Notes: a model not told the origin generated them from the letters alone. DNA of 64,000 nucleotides from Papaver somniferum (GCF_003573695.1 NC_039362.1:10174489-10238488), one strand, 5' to 3'; counted from the stretch's first letter, positions 47,650-61,979 are shown. Program-made: numbers and translations.

Positions 47650-48332
47650 AATACCCCCAAACCTGAATTTTACTTGTCCTCAAGTAAAACAAAACTAAGG
47701 AAATCCTAACTATACCACTGTCGCTGGTCTCTCGAATGCATTTAGCGTATGCACTAAGCCTTTTAAACCACTAAGTGTCCCTAGTGGACGAGTTGAAGTC
47801 TCGTGAAGGTTTGCTTAGAACGTACCTACAAAGTTCTAGGTCAAAATATAAGCTCAGATTCCATCAAATGTGACATGTGCAAAATAGTTTAAGCTCACAG
47901 CAAAATGGAGATGTCAATCTAGCTATCGAAGGCACAATCCTAGCACTGATAACAAAAAAAGACATGTGATAAGAGTGTAAAGTGTATCTACACATGTGTA
48001 AAGAAAGATCTGAAGTTATGACTACTAATCACCAAGAGATAGTTTCTCAGGCTAAGAACTGAGGTCGAAATCTAGCTAGCTGTCCGGACTTTACGAGAAT
48101 TGTGAATGAGTTGGAGGTATTTCACAATTAATCGCGTTGTACATCAATGGCATACACCCTTCCTTGCTTATTACAAAAAACAACAAAAGACTCTTTACAT
48201 GACTCTTATTTACATTGACTACTCTCTTTTTATTTTTGGAACAAGAGATGATGGAATTGATAAATACTTGATTTTTTTTTAATTTTTCTGATATATTTTT
48301 TTCTCTCTTTTTTTTTTCTGAATATATACATC

Positions 48333-48387
<55 letters not shown>

Positions 48388-49102
48388 GAAACACTTTTGA
48401 TACATAACAAAAAGAAACAAAAGATTACATGACACTTTGCAAGAGGTAGCCCTTTTTGATGCACCCAGTTAAATTCGATGGTTGTCTTTCTTAATGTAAC
48501 CTCCACCTTCTATCCCAACCAACCAAAGAACAAGCTAGTCAAGTTTCGTTCAGTATTCTAAAGTGATTGGCAATCGTAACTTCCTATCCAACACCTTGAA
48601 GATCGAGGCCATACATGTATTGGTAGATCGTGCGCGTGCAAATTTCTTATCACTATGTGAATTGTGCTAGAATCAGGGTGCCTAAATATCTAGACTAAGA
48701 CTCCTAATAAAATACATATTTGCACAAGAGTCAACATTTCAAGGTAAATGAGCTCCATTTTTATGATTTTTCATTTTTTAATTTTTTTGGAATTTTTCAA
48801 TTTTTTTCAAAAAGAAGGAGTTTTGTTTTCAATTATGGCAAATTATCATGGTATCTACTCTATACCCCCAAACCTAAACTAAACATTGTCCTCAATGTTT
48901 CAAAATATGGAAAGAATTAAATGCATATGGAAAGGGACATGCTGAGTAGAGTAAAAGGAGAGAGAATACCCGATTTCGGCGAAAGCAGAATTAAAACTCC
49001 GTTATTCAAGGAAAAAACATATTTCAGCCGAGATCATATTGGATTTAGCAAAATATATACAAAAGGAACAAAAGGGTTTTTTAAGAAATTTTATCTACTG
49101 GA

Positions 49103-50589
49103 TTATATACAAAAAAATTCACCATACACTAACAATCTAAAGAGTTGAGGATCAACCCAAAAGAAAAAGTGTAGAGACATAGAAAGTTTCAAAACACTAA
49201 AATTGGACTTAAATGGGAGGGAGAGTGAAAAACCGAATGAATCACCCCTAAACCAAAATTTTTCAACAGGTTTACTTTTAAGCACAAAATCTAACAATTT
49301 TAGGGGTTCAGGATTCAAAAGGTCTAACTCATAATGGATTGTTTTCGGGATGGGCAAACATGCAATTTCCAACTGTGGCTCTTTAAAAGTGTTATATTTT
49401 GAAGCAAAATAGTCCAAGAGGACTTGGGAGGCACACAGTTCCAATCCTAGGTTGGGAATTTTCAGAAAAATCGGTTTGACAATATGGGTACAAACCAAAT
49501 CTAGGTTGGGTGGAAGGCCATCAGATTGTGACTTAGGTAGAAGAATAGCATATCATTATCAATCAAATCAAAATCTTCTAACTCATCTACACATGTCACA
49601 TCATGCTCACAATCATCAATCAAATTGGCAAGATCACAATCAGAATTATCAACATCATCAACAGATTTATTCTCGTGTATCGGCACATCAGGGGAAACAT
49701 CACATGGAATACTAGAAGAAATATCATGCATTAAGGTCGGGGCAGAGAAGCCTAATGTATTTGAACCCAAAGGTTCCATAACATTTTCAGTATAGACATG
49801 TTCTTCTAACATAACATCATAATCATCATCATCATCATGATAGGGATTTTGCAATCTAGGATAATTTTCAATCCTAAGGTCGGAGCTATTACAAGAATAA
49901 AACTCTAATTCATGAGGGTGACTCATATCATGTGGTGTTGTTCCTGTTTCCCTAACGGATTCCCATTGATGGGTTTTCTCTGCAATCTCGGCTAAAAAAT
50001 TCCATGCATCATCCACAGATTTATCAATAAACTCACCATTACACATAGATTCAACCATGGTTCGAGATTTAAAGTCTAGTCCCTCATAGAGGATGACGAC
50101 AAGTCTCCACTTCTCAATTCCATGGTGCGGACATTCACTCAACAAATCATTAAAACGTTCAAAATAGTGAAAAACAGTTTCCTCATCCAATTGGACAAAA
50201 CAATTGATATTTTGACGAATAGCGATGGTCCTATGATGTGGAAAAAATCTTTGGAAAAATTGATTAGTGAGTTGTTCCCAAGTGGTGATTGATTGTGGTC
50301 TCAAACCGTAAAACCATGTTTTGGCCCTTTCCTTTAAAGAAAATGTAAACAAACGCAATTTCAGAGAGTCTTCGGACATATGATCAGGTTGCATAGTCCG
50401 ACAAATTTGTTCAAACTCTCTTACATGAGTATAGGGGTTCTCAGAATCGAACCCTCGAAATATAGGAAGTATTTGTATCATGCTTGCATTTATTTTAAAA
50501 GGGTTATTGGTTTGAGGTAATACAATACATGATAATGGAATTTGTATTGATGGATACATGTATTCATGGAGAGCATGAGGTTGGCCCAT
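49103..50589 (-). pseudogene. gag copy 2 (one frameshift)
   Basis: Same protein as the intact copy. The frame is open from ATG at 50589 to about 49547, where AGAATAGCAT lacks one G relative to copy 3. It resumes as the C-terminal 131 residues (49498-49103), ending LFRLLVYGEFFCI. It is otherwise almost unchanged, so the break is recent or an error. Confidence 0.75.
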
Positions 50590-51398
50590 TTTGAAATGAC
50601 ACAAAGCCCACTGTTTGGTTTTAATGGGTTTTTTTGAAAATTTGGTTTTTTTGGGAAAATTTTGGTTTTGATGGGATATAAAAGAAAAAGAAAATTTGGT
50701 TTAAAATTGGGAAGAAAAAGAAATTTTTTTTCTTTTAAATTTTTTTTTAAATGGAAAAAAAAAATAAAGTTAATTTTTTTTTTTTTTTTTTTTAAAAAGG
50801 AATAAAATTTGGTTTTTTGAAATGTAGCAAGAAAATTTGGTTTTTTTTTTTTTTTTTTTTTTTAAATAAAAAATAAAATTTGGTTTTTGAAATGGGAGCA
50901 CGCCCACTGTTTGTCCTCTAATGGAATGGAAGGAAGGCTGCGGCCCACAATCGGTTATCAGCTGGGTTTAAACCCAGAGTCCAAAATACAAGTCCAATGG
51001 AAGAATTTAAACAAGCCCACACAAAATAATACAAGCCCACACATTAAACAAACAAGCCCACAAATAAATTATTACAAACCCAAAATAGAAAAATAAAAAG
51101 CCCAAAAAAATTGGGTTAATTATTACAAGCCCACAATTAAAGAATTGGAAGCCCACAGGTTGGGTTCTCTCAATGGAATGGGTTTAGGCTTACCTTTTTA
51201 GCACAGCCCAGCTGCTCTGATATTGTTGCAAAAACCCAGTTGGGTTTTGGTTCTTTTCCTTGGTGGCGTCCCAGCAGAGGAAAAACAGGTTCAGAACAGC
51301 AGGTCCAACAGCAAATGAAGTGAAGCAGATGCAGATGCAAATGCTATGCAGTGAAATGCAAAAATAGCTAAGAAAACACAATAAAAACACAGCACAAT

Positions 51399-51415
51399 CC
51401 CCGGCAGCGGCGCCA
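51399..51415 (-). other. Primer-binding site of unit 2, tRNA-Asp type
   Basis: Minus strand TGGCGCCGCTGCCGGGG, separated from LTR 3 by AGTTTT. It is complementary to the plant tRNA-Asp 3' end with one mismatch. Confidence 0.8.
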
Positions 51416-51421
51416 AAAACT

Positions 51422-53813
51422 TGGTAGGCCCGGAGATATGTATAAAATTAAGCGCAATAAAAACGGGGGCCTACAGTAATACCGCAAGTGCACGGTCGTC
51501 GGTTGTAGCTCGTGCAAGTACGGGTCGATCCACAGAGATCGGGTGTGTTTTGTTGTGTTCTAGCTATTTGGGTTCCTAAATTGCTTTTGTTGGGCTTTGA
51601 AGCCTTTTGGCTTAAATTGGGCTTTGAGTACTAATGGGTTTTTAACAATAAAATGAACTGAGTTTGGGCTCAGTTGGTCTTTGAAGTGTAAATGGGCTTT
51701 GGCCTTAAACTTAGGCTTTTGATTAAGCCCACAGTTGACTGAATTGGGCTTTTAACCTTAACCTAAACTGGGCTTTGAGCCTTAATGAAATGGGCCTCAG
51801 TGAACTAAACCTTGGGCTTTTGTTTTGGTCTTCTGATGAGCCCAAGTTGTGCTCTGGGCTTTTGGATTCAGTCAAGGATCTGGGCCTTTGGGCCTTTGAG
51901 GAACTGAACTTGGCTTGGCAGGAGAAGTGGAGTGGCAGCACCAGGTAGCAGGCCTAGGAGCACCAGCAGCAGCAAGAGAAAGGAAGGCAGCAGCACAAGT
52001 GCTGCACAGCAGCTGCAGAACAATGCAGGGCAGTGGAAGGAAACAGCTGCAGGGCAAAAGCAACAGCAACAGCAGCTGCAGCAGCAGTGGAATAAGAGAA
52101 GCAACAGAGTTGCAGCAAGCCAAGGGAAGTAACAAGAACAGTAGGGGAATGCAGCAGTGCAAGAGATGAAGCAGACTAAAAACTAAACAGCAAAAGAAAG
52201 ATGACAATACAAACCAAGGCCTAAGGCCAAGGGCAGGGATGTGGTGAAGCTAACAGAGCAAGGCTAAGGCAAAGCTAAGGCATTCAAATAGAATGGGAAG
52301 AAAACTAGCTTGCTATGAGCACTAGTTTCTCCCAACTACTCAATCAATACAATGCACCTAAGCATACAAAAGGAATGGCAAGAAAATCAGCTTGCTATGA
52401 GCACTGATTTCTTCCATTGCACAATCACATCAAAGCTTCAAAGGCTTCTAGCCTAGCCTTCCATTAAACTAACATTTCATTACTTAACAGTGAACAACAA
52501 CTAACAGTGAACTAGAGATGGCACTAACAAGACATTAACAATGATTCTAACACATAAACAAGAACAACACATGTTAACAGAACACATGTAACAGAAACAC
52601 TAACAATGAACACATTAACAGAAATTAACAATGAACAAAACTGAAATTTGAGCTGAAACATGAACATAGTAAACAGAACTTAAAAGTTCTGGACACTGGC
52701 TAGTCCAGCATACCCTCTCACACTCACCCACAGTCCCAATTTATACCCAATTACATCATTAGGGTTCTACCAAACAAAATTCCAAATTAACAGTAGACTA
52801 GGGTTTGATTTCTTTACCTAATTTGATGTAGCAACATCAAATTGAACTCGACCCATTCTTCTATTTGTCCTCCTCTACCTCTCCATGCCTTCAATTTCTC
52901 TCTAGCTTCACCTAATTCTCTACCATGTCTATCAATGCTTTTTCTCTATTTTCAAAACCCTAGACTAGGGGAAAACAGTGAAAAGAAGTGAGAGGCATGT
53001 TAGAGTGATAGGGGTTTCAATGTTGAGCAGGTGGGGAGTTGGTGGTAGCGGACATGGAGGTACGGCGGTGGTGGCAGTGGAAGGGGAAGGCTCTGCAAAC
53101 AGGGAGGTGATGGAGGAGGTGATGGTGAGGGTCGAGTGTTTTGGGAAGAGGGGGGTGTTTGGTTAGCTGGTATAGGGTTCGGTTGCTAGGGTGTTAGGCG
53201 GCTTCATCAAATTGGATGAACAGCGAGGATGAGCCGTGGGATGTGGAGCTGGTAGGTAGATCGGACGGTGATGCGGAGGCAAGCGAGGAGCGACCGTCGG
53301 ATGAATGGATACAACGAAACGGACGGTACTTGATGGAGTTAGGTACTGTAGTGTAAGGCGGAGATATCAAACTTCGATGCACAGCAAGGGAGCAACCGTT
53401 GGATTCAACTACCATATAATCTGAAGGCTTGGAATTTCAGCGCTGTGGTGCTTGGCAGAGACTTCAGATTTTGATGCTCTATGAAGGAGCGACCATCGGA
53501 TGCTTCTGAGAACTGATCTGATGGCTGAGAACGGAGGCGTTTTTGTGTGTAGAAAATGAGGTTGTGCGCACCATTCTTCGCGGCTTCCTTGCGTGATTTC
53601 TCCCGGCTTTTCACTACTTTTCTGCTCTATTCCGCTCCGCAATTCATCCAGACTTTATTTATTACCTAAAAATGCAAAATTAATTAATAAAAATATTTAT
53701 TCTTGAAAACAATGAAAATACAGAATATGGGATAAAATGTAGAATTAATGCACAAAAGATGAGTTAAATGCCAACAAAAAGGGATAAATATATACAATAT
53801 TTGGCACTCATCA
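51422..53813 (-). repeat. Gag-only element LTR 3 (2392 bp)
   Basis: It carries the majority base at almost every site where LTR 1 or LTR 4 differ. Its only notable private change is one base missing in a G/A run near 53149. Confidence 0.85.
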
Positions 53814-54490
53814 AATACCCCCAAACCTGAATTTTACTTGTCCTCAAGTAAAACAAAACTAAGGAAATCCTAACTATACCACTGTCGCTGGTCTCTCGAA
53901 TGCATTTAGCGTATGCACTAAGCCTTTTAAACCACTAAGTGTCCCTAGTGGACGAGTTGAAGTCTCGTGAAGGTTTGCTTAGAACGTACCTACAAAGTTC
54001 TAGGTCAAAATATAAGCTCAGATTCCATCAAATGTGACATGTGCAAAATAGTTTAAGCTCACAGCAAAATGGAGATGTCAATCTAGCTATCGAAGGCACA
54101 ATCCTAGCACTGATAACAAAAAAGACATGTGATAAGAGTGTAAAGTGTATCTACACATGTGTAAAGAAAGATCTGAAGTTATGACTACTAATCACCAAGA
54201 GATAGTTTCTCAGGCTAAGAACTGAGGTCGAAATCTAGCTAGCTGTCCGGACTTTACGAGAATTGTGAATGAGTTGGAGGTATTTCACAATTAATCGCGT
54301 TGTACATCAATGGCATACACCCTTCCTTGCTTATTAAAAAAACAACAAAAGACTCTTTACATGACTCTTATTTACATTGACTACTCTCTTTTATTTTTGG
54401 AACAAGAGATGATGGAATTGATAAATACTTGATTTTTTTTTAATTTTTCTGATATTTTTTTCTCTCTTTTTTTTTCTGAATATATACATC

Positions 54491-54534
<44 letters not shown>

Positions 54535-55258
54535 GAAACACTTTTGATACATAACAAAAAGAAACAAAAGATTACATGACACTTTGCAAGAGGTAGCCCT
54601 TTTTGATGCACCCAGTTAAATTCGATGGTTGTCTTTCTTAATGTAACCTCCACCTTCTATCCCAACCAACCAAAGAACAAGCTAGTCAAGTTTCGTTCAG
54701 TATTCTAAAGTGATTGGCAATCGTAACTTCCTATCCAACACCTTGAAGATCGAGGCCATACATGTATTGGTAGATCGTGCGCGTGCAAATTTCTTATCAC
54801 TATGTGAATTGTGCTAGAATCAGGGTGCCTAAATATCTAGACTAAGACTCCTAATAAAAATACATATTTGCACAAGAGTCAACATTTCAAGGTAAATGAG
54901 CTCCATTTTTATGATTTTTCATTTTTTAATTTTTTTGGAATTTTTCAATTTTTTTCAAAAAGAAGGAGTTTTGTTTTCAATTATGGCAAATTATCATGGT
55001 ATCTACTCTATACCCCCAAACCTAAACTAAACATTGTCCTCAATGTTTCAAAATATGGAAAGAATTAAATGCAACATATGGAAAGGGACATGCTGAGTAG
55101 AGTAAAAGGAGAGAGAATACCCGATTTCGGCGAAAGCAGAATTAAAACTCCGTTATTCAAGGAAAAAATCCAACATATTTCAGCCGAGATCATATTGGAT
55201 TTAGCAAAATATATACAAAAGGAACAAAAGGGTTTTTTAAGAAATTTTATCTACTGGA

Positions 55259-56746
55259 TTATATACAAAAAAATTCACCATACACTAACAATCTAAAGAG
55301 TTGAGGATCAACCCAAAAGAAAAAGTGTAGAGACATAGAAAGTTTCAAAACACTAAAATTGGACTTAAATGGGAGGGAGAGTGAAAAACCGAATGAATCA
55401 CCCCTAAACCAAAATTTTTCAACAGGTTTACTTTTAAGCACAAAATCTAACAATTTTAGGGGTTCAGGATTCAAAAGGTCTAACTCATAATGGACTGTTT
55501 TCGGGATGGGCAAACATGCAATTTCCAACTGTGGCTCTTTAAAAGTGTTATATTTTGAAGCAAAATAGTCCAAGAGGACTTGGGAGGCACACAGTTCCAA
55601 TCCTAGGTTGGGAATTTTCAGAAAAATCGGTTTGACAATATGGGTACAAACCAAATCTAGGTTGGGTGGAAGGCCATCAGATTGTGACTTAGGTAGAAGA
55701 ATAGGCATATCATTATCAATCAAATCAAAATCTTCTAACTCATCTACACATGTCACATCATGCTCACAATCATCAATCAAATTGGCAAGATCACAATCAG
55801 AATTATCAACATCATCAACAGATTTATTCTCGTGTATCGGCACATCAGGGGAAACATCACATGGAATACTAGAAGAAATATCATGCATTAAGGTCGGGGC
55901 AGAGAAGCCTAATGTATTTGAACCCAAAGGTTCCATAACATTTTCAGTATAGACATGTTCTTCTAACATAACATCATAATCATCATCATCATCATGATAG
56001 GGATTTTGCAATCTAGGATAATTTTCAATCCTAAGGTCGGAGCTATTACAAGAATAAAACTCTAATTCATGAGGGTGACTCATATCATGTGGTGTTGTTC
56101 CTGTTTCCCTAACGGATTCCCATTGATGGGTTTTCTCTGCAATCTCGGCTAAAAAATTCCATGCATCATCCACAGATTTATCAATAAACTCACCATTACA
56201 CATAGATTCAACCATGGTTCGAGATTTAAAGTCTAGTCCCTCATAGAGGATGACGACAAGTCTCCACTTCTCAATTCCATGGTGCGGACATTCACTCAAC
56301 AAATCATTAAAACGTTCAAAATAGTGAAAAACAGTTTCCTCATCCAATTGGACAAAACAATTGATATTTTGACGAATAGCGATGGTCCTATGATGTGGAA
56401 AAAATCTTTGGAAAAATTGATTAGTGAGTTGTTCCCAAGTGGTGATTGATTGTGGTCTCAAACCGTAAAACCATGTTTTGGCCCTTTCCTTTAAAGAAAA
56501 TGTAAACAAACGCAATTTCAGAGAGTCTTCGGACATATGATCAGGTTGCATAGTCCGACAAATTTGTTCAAACTCTCTTACATGAGTATAGGGGTTCTCA
56601 GAATCGAACCCTCGAAATATAGGAAGTATTTGTATCATGCTTGCATTTATTTTAAAAGGGTTATTGGTTTGAGGTAATACAATACATGATAATGGAATTT
56701 GTATTGATGGATACATGTATTCATGGAGAGCATGAGGTTGGCCCAT
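55259..56746 (-). CDS. Intact gag protein of the gag-only element (495 aa)
   Basis: Only full-length copy. The N-terminal third is a retrotransposon gag domain of the Athila-like type: NPYTHVREFEQICRTM, then LKLRLFTFSLKERAKTWFYG, ITTWEQLTNQFFQRFFPHH and LSECPHHGIEKWRLV. The middle is acidic (HDDDDDYDVMLEEH, DDVDNSDCDLANLIDDCEHD). The C-terminal third is hydrophobic-patterned and carries FWVDPQLFRLLVY before the stop, a motif also found in the protein at 16447-17121. No zinc knuckle or protease motif. The ATG at 56746 (MGQPHALHEYM) is preferred because the upstream frame enters poly-lysine from T tracts. The product should form particles packaging the element RNA, with enzymes supplied in trans. 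Confidence 0.85.
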   Translation of the reverse strand: MGQPHALHEYMYPSIQIPLSCIVLPQTNNPFKINASMIQILPIFRGFDSENPYTHVREFEQICRTMQPDHMSEDSLKLRLFTFSLKERAKTWFYGLRPQSITTWEQLTNQFFQRFFPHHRTIAIRQNINCFVQLDEETVFHYFERFNDLLSECPHHGIEKWRLVVILYEGLDFKSRTMVESMCNGEFIDKSVDDAWNFLAEIAEKTHQWESVRETGTTPHDMSHPHELEFYSCNSSDLRIENYPRLQNPYHDDDDDYDVMLEEHVYTENVMEPLGSNTLGFSAPTLMHDISSSIPCDVSPDVPIHENKSVDDVDNSDCDLANLIDDCEHDVTCVDELEDFDLIDNDMPILLPKSQSDGLPPNLDLVCTHIVKPIFLKIPNLGLELCASQVLLDYFASKYNTFKEPQLEIACLPIPKTVHYELDLLNPEPLKLLDFVLKSKPVEKFWFRGDSFGFSLSLPFKSNFSVLKLSMSLHFFFWVDPQLFRLLVYGEFFCI

Positions 56747-57013
56747 TTTGAAATGACACAAAGCCCACTGTTTGGTTTTAATGGGTTTTTTTGAAAATTT
56801 GGTTTTTTGGGAAAATTTTGGTTTTGATGGGATAAAAGAAAAAGAAAATTTGGTTTAAAATTGGGAAGAAAAAGAAATTTTTTTTTTTTAAATTTTTTTT
56901 TAAAATTTTTTTTTTTTTTTTTTTTTTAAAAAAAAATAAAGTTAATTTTTTTTTTTTTTTTTTTTTTTAAAGGAAATAAAATTTGGTTTTTTGAAATGGA
57001 GCAAGTAAAATTT

Positions 57014-57048
<35 letters not shown>

Positions 57049-57581
57049 AAAAATAAAATTTGGTTTTTGAAATGGGAGCACGCCCACTGTTTGTCCTCTA
57101 ATGGAATGGAAGGAAGGCTGCGGCCCACAATCGGTTATCAGCTGGGTTTAAACCCAGAGTCCATAATACAAGTCCAATGGAAGAATTTAAACAAGCCCAC
57201 ACAAAATAAATACAAGCCCACACATTAAACAAACAAGCCCACAAATAAATTATTACAAACCCAAAATAGAAAAATAAAAAGCCCAAAAAAATTGGGTTAA
57301 TTATTACAAGCCCACAATTAAAGAATTGGAAGCCCACAGGTTGGGTTCTCTCAATGGAATGGGTTTAGGCTTACCTTTTTAGCACAGCCCAGCTGCTCTG
57401 ATATTGTTGCAAAAACCCAGTTGGGTTTTGGTTCTTTTCCTTGGTGGCGTCCCAGCAGAGGAAAAACAGGTTCAGAACAGCAGGTCCAACAGCAAATGAA
57501 GTGAAGCAGATGCAGATGCAAATGCTATGCAGTGAAATGCAAAAATAGCTAAGAAAAACACAGATAAAACACAGCACCAAT

Positions 57582-57598
57582 CCCCGGCAGCGGCGCCA
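57582..57598 (-). other. Primer-binding site of unit 3, tRNA-Asp type
   Basis: Identical to the site of unit 2 (TGGCGCCGCTGCCGGGG), six bases from LTR 4. This is the 5' LTR/primer junction of the outermost unit in element orientation. Confidence 0.8.
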
Positions 57599-57604
57599 AA
57601 AACT

Positions 57605-59990
57605 TGGTAGGCCCGGAGATATGTATAAAATTAAGCGCAATAAAAACGGGGGCCTACAGTAATACCGCAAGTGCACGGTCGTCAGTTGTAGCTCGTGCAA
57701 GTACGGGTCGATCCACAGAGATCGGGTGTGTTTTGTTGTGTTCTAGCTATTTGGGTTCCTAAATTGCTTTTGTTGGGCTTTGAAGCCTTTTGGCTTAAAT
57801 TGGGCTTTGAGTACTAATGGGTTTTTAACAATAAAATGAACTGAGTTTGGGCTCAGTTGGTCTTTGAAGTGTAAATGGGCTTTGGCCTTAAACTTAGGCT
57901 TTTGATTAAGCCCACAGTTGACTGAATTGGGCTTTTAACCTTAACCTAAACTGGGCTTTGAGCCTTAATGAAATGGGCCTCAGTGAACTAAACCTTGGGC
58001 TTTTGTTTTGGTCTTCTGATGAGCCCAAGTTGTGCTCTGGGCTTTTGGATTCAGTCAAGGATCTGGGCCTTTGGGCCTTTGAGGAACTGAACTTGGCTTG
58101 GCAGGAGAAGTGGAGTGGCAGCACCAGGTAGCAGGCCTAGGAGCACCAGCAGCAGCAAGAGAAAGGAAGGCAGCAGCACAAGTGCTGCACAGCAGCTGCA
58201 GAACAATGCAGGGCAGTGGAAGGAAACAGCTGCAGGGCAAAAGCAACAGCAACAGCAGCTGCAGCAGCAGTGGAATAAGAGAAGCAACAGAGTTGCAGCA
58301 AGCCAAGGGAAGTAACAAGAACAGTAGGGGAATGCAGCAGTGCAAGAGATGAAGCAGACTAAAACTAAACAGCAAAAGAAAGATGACAATACAAACCAAG
58401 GCCTAAGGCCAAGGGCAGGGATGTGGTGAAGCTAACAGAGCAAGGCTAAGGCAAAGCTAAGGCATTCAAATAGAATGGGAAGAAAACTATCTTGCTATGA
58501 GCACTAGTTTCTCCCAACTACTCAATCAATACAATGCACCTAAGCATACAAAAGGAATGGCAAGAAAATCAGCTTGCTATGAGCACTGATTTCTTCCATT
58601 GCACAATCACATCAAAGCTTCAAAGGCTTCTAGCCTAGCCTTCCATTAAACTAACATTTCATTACTTAACAGTGAACAACAACTAATAGTGAACTAGAGA
58701 TGGCACTAACAAGACATTAACAATGATTCTAACACATAAACAAGAACAACACATGTTAACAGAACACATGTAACGAAACACTAACAATGAACACATTAAC
58801 AAATTAACAATGAACAAAACTGAAATTTGAGCTGAAACATGAACATAGTAAACAGAACTTAAAAGTTCTGGACACTGGCTAGTCCAGCATACCCTCTCAC
58901 ACTCACCCACAGTCCCAATTTATACCCAATTACATCATTAGGGTTCTACCAAACAAAATTCCAAATTAACAGTAGACTAGGGTTTGATTTCTTTACCTAA
59001 TTTGATGTAGCAACATCAAATTGAACTCGACCCATTCTTCTATTTGTCCTCCTCTACCTCTCCATGCCTTCAATTTCTCTCTAGCTTCACCTAATTCTCT
59101 ACCATGTCTATCAATGCTTTTTCTCTTTTCAAACCCTAGACTAGGGGAAAACAGTGAAAAGAAGTGAGAGGCATGTTAGAGTGATAGGGGTTTCAATGTT
59201 GAGCAGGTGGGGAGTTGGTGGTAGCGGACATGGAGGTACGGCGGTGGTGGCAGTGGAAGGGGAAGGCTCTGCAAACAGGGAGGTGATGGAGGAGGTGATG
59301 GTGAGGGTCGACTGTTTTGGGAAGAAGGGGGGTGTTTGGTTAGCTGGTATAGGGTTCGGTTGCTAGGGTGTTAGGCGGCTTCATCAAATTGGATGAACAG
59401 CGAGGATGAGCCGTGGGATGTGGAGCTGGTAGGTAGATCAGACGGTGATGCGGAGGCAAGCGAGGAGCGACCGTCGGATGAATGGATACAACGAAACGGA
59501 CGGTACTTGATGGAGTTAGGTACTGTAGTGTAAGGCGGAGATATCAAACTTCGATGCACAGCAAGGGAGCAACCGTTGGATTCAACTACCATCTAATCTG
59601 AAGGCTTGGAATTTCAGCGCTGTGGTGCTTGGCAGAGACTTCAGATTTTGATGCTCTATGAAGGAGCGACCATCGGATGCTTCTGAGAACTGATCTGATG
59701 GCTGAGAACGGAGGCGTTTTTGTGTGTAGAAAATGAGGTTGTGCGCACCATTCTTCGCGGCTTCCTTGCGTGATTTCTCCCGGCTTTTCACTACTTTTCT
59801 GCTCTATTCCGCTCCGCAATTCATCCAGACTTTATTTATTACCTAAAAATGCAAAATTAATTAATAAAAATATTTATTCTTGAAAACAATGAAAATACAG
59901 AATATGGGATAAAATGTAGAATTAATGCACAAAAGATGAGTTAAATGCCAACAAAAAGGGATAAATATATACAATATTTGGCATTCATCA
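57605..59990 (-). repeat. Gag-only element LTR 4 (2386 bp)
   Basis: The outer 5' LTR of the array. It has about seven private substitutions (for example near 57684, 58489, 59311, 59440, 59593 and 59983) and a few small losses near 58774-58802. Confidence 0.85.
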
Positions 59991-61974
59991 AATACATGAG
60001 ATGATGAAAATAATAAATAAACAAGGAATCACAAGGTGTGGGACCGGCCACGGCTAGGGCATGGCCGGACGGCATACACGCGGTCCCACATGCTTTTCCC
60101 AGTTTTATGTGATTTTATGTATTTTTCTCTGATTTAAGGGAAATTCCATGAAACTGGAGAGTTTGGCAAAATTAGGGAACTTCTATGAGATGAGAGACAT
60201 AAATTAAAATATAAAATAGGGAATGGGAGTGTGGGATCGGCAATGGCCGTGGCATGGAAGGCCGGCCAACGGGCGCGGGCCCAAAGGCACTTTTCCCAAT
60301 TTTATGTAATTTTGACGATTTTAAATAATTTTTCATAAAATCAAAGGGATTTGTTGAAAACCAAGATATTTTGTTGAAATCAGGGAGTTTTCATGAAATC
60401 AGGAAACCAAACACCAAATAATAATAACATAATGGGCATGTGGGACCGGCTAGGGCATGGCCGGCCGGCTAAAGCCCGGTCGCACAAGTCTTCATAATTT
60501 TCCATGATTTTAGAGAAAATACATGAAATTAGGTAATTTTAAGGAAAATTCATAAAATCAAGGAATTTTCATAATTTGAGAAGGAATAATAAAATAATGG
60601 GACGTGAGGTGTGGGACCGGCCATGGCCAAGGCATGACCGGCCGGCCGGCGGTCTCGCGACACCTTTTCCTAATTTTATTATTTTTTTGATAAAATCATG
60701 TGATTTAGATAAAAATAAATGAAATTAGGTAATTTTCATGATTTTAAGGAAAATTCATAAAATCAAGGAATTTTCATAATTTGAGAGAAATAATAAAATA
60801 ATGGAGACGTGAGGTGTGGGACCGGCCACGACCAAGGCATGGCCGGCTGGTGCTCGGTCCCGCGACACCTTTCCCTAATTTTATTATTTTTTGATAAAAT
60901 CATGTGATTTAGAAAAAAAAATTGAAATAAAGGAAATTTGCTCGAACGAGAGGATTTTCATGAGATCGTGAAAATAGTAAAAATATGGTAAAATATAAAA
61001 TTGGGTGCGAGACAAGTCATGACATGACTGGTCGGCTGGTGAGCCTAGTCCCCTGGCGCTTTTGTTTAATATTTTATTATTATTATTTTCCCTTCCTATT
61101 TTGCATAGGTTCCTCGTTCGTTCATATTTTTGAAATGCTCGTTCGTGCATTCAAAATGCTGGTCTGTGCATTATCTTCTAATTACACTTGCACCATTTTT
61201 GTCAGGGCTTATTCGATGCTCAGATGCCTGTTCCGTTGAATATTTATCACTAACCTGTGGAATTCTACTGGGAAGAACCACAGATTGAAGTAACGAAATA
61301 TAACGAGGAATCGTAGAATATTGATGAATATTCAGGCGATTAATTGACGACTCGTAGAATATTGTTGGATATTCAGACGATGGCTCGTAGAAAATTGCTG
61401 GATATTCAGAGATTTAAGATGATTAATTGTTGGCTCTATACTAGAAGGGATTTTTGTCTAGGAGCATTAATTATCTGAGGGTTGAGCAATATGAACTTGA
61501 TGGAGTGTCATATTCCTCTTGTATAGTCGGGGAAAATCTGGTTACATCCCGAAGATGTTGTCGCTCTATACTAGCAGACATGTTGTCTAGGAGCCGCCCA
61601 ATCTTTCGATTCTATACAGTATGAGATGTGTCGTGGCCTTAGCTGAGAGACTGCACATCTTCATCTTCTCTGAGAGACTTTCTCCATCATAGGTGGCATG
61701 AGCTTTCATGCACAGAGACATGAGTCTCGATACTCATCCGATTTTCGGATCCGGAGTAATTACTGAAATTGCTCAGTATTCATGAGATGTGTCGTGGCCT
61801 CAGCTTAGAGACTACACATCTACACGTACTCTGAGAGACAGCCTTCTCAGTCAGAGATTTATGACATGATCTTTCATGCTTTAATGATAGAAATGAGTCT
61901 CAATACTCATCCGGTTTCCGAATCCGGAGTATAGTTTTATAATTCTACCTTTTGTCGAAAATCCACCATCTACA
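59991..61974 (-). repeat. 5' LTR of the Tat-like element, outer part
   Basis: It resumes the LTR after the array (second AATAC at 59991-59995) and ends CATCTACA before the GAATA duplication. It contains six GC-rich 190-bp blocks where the left LTR has seven. With one fewer 19-bp unit in the inner part, that largely explains the 198-bp length difference between the LTRs. Confidence 0.85.
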
Positions 61975-61979
61975 GAATA

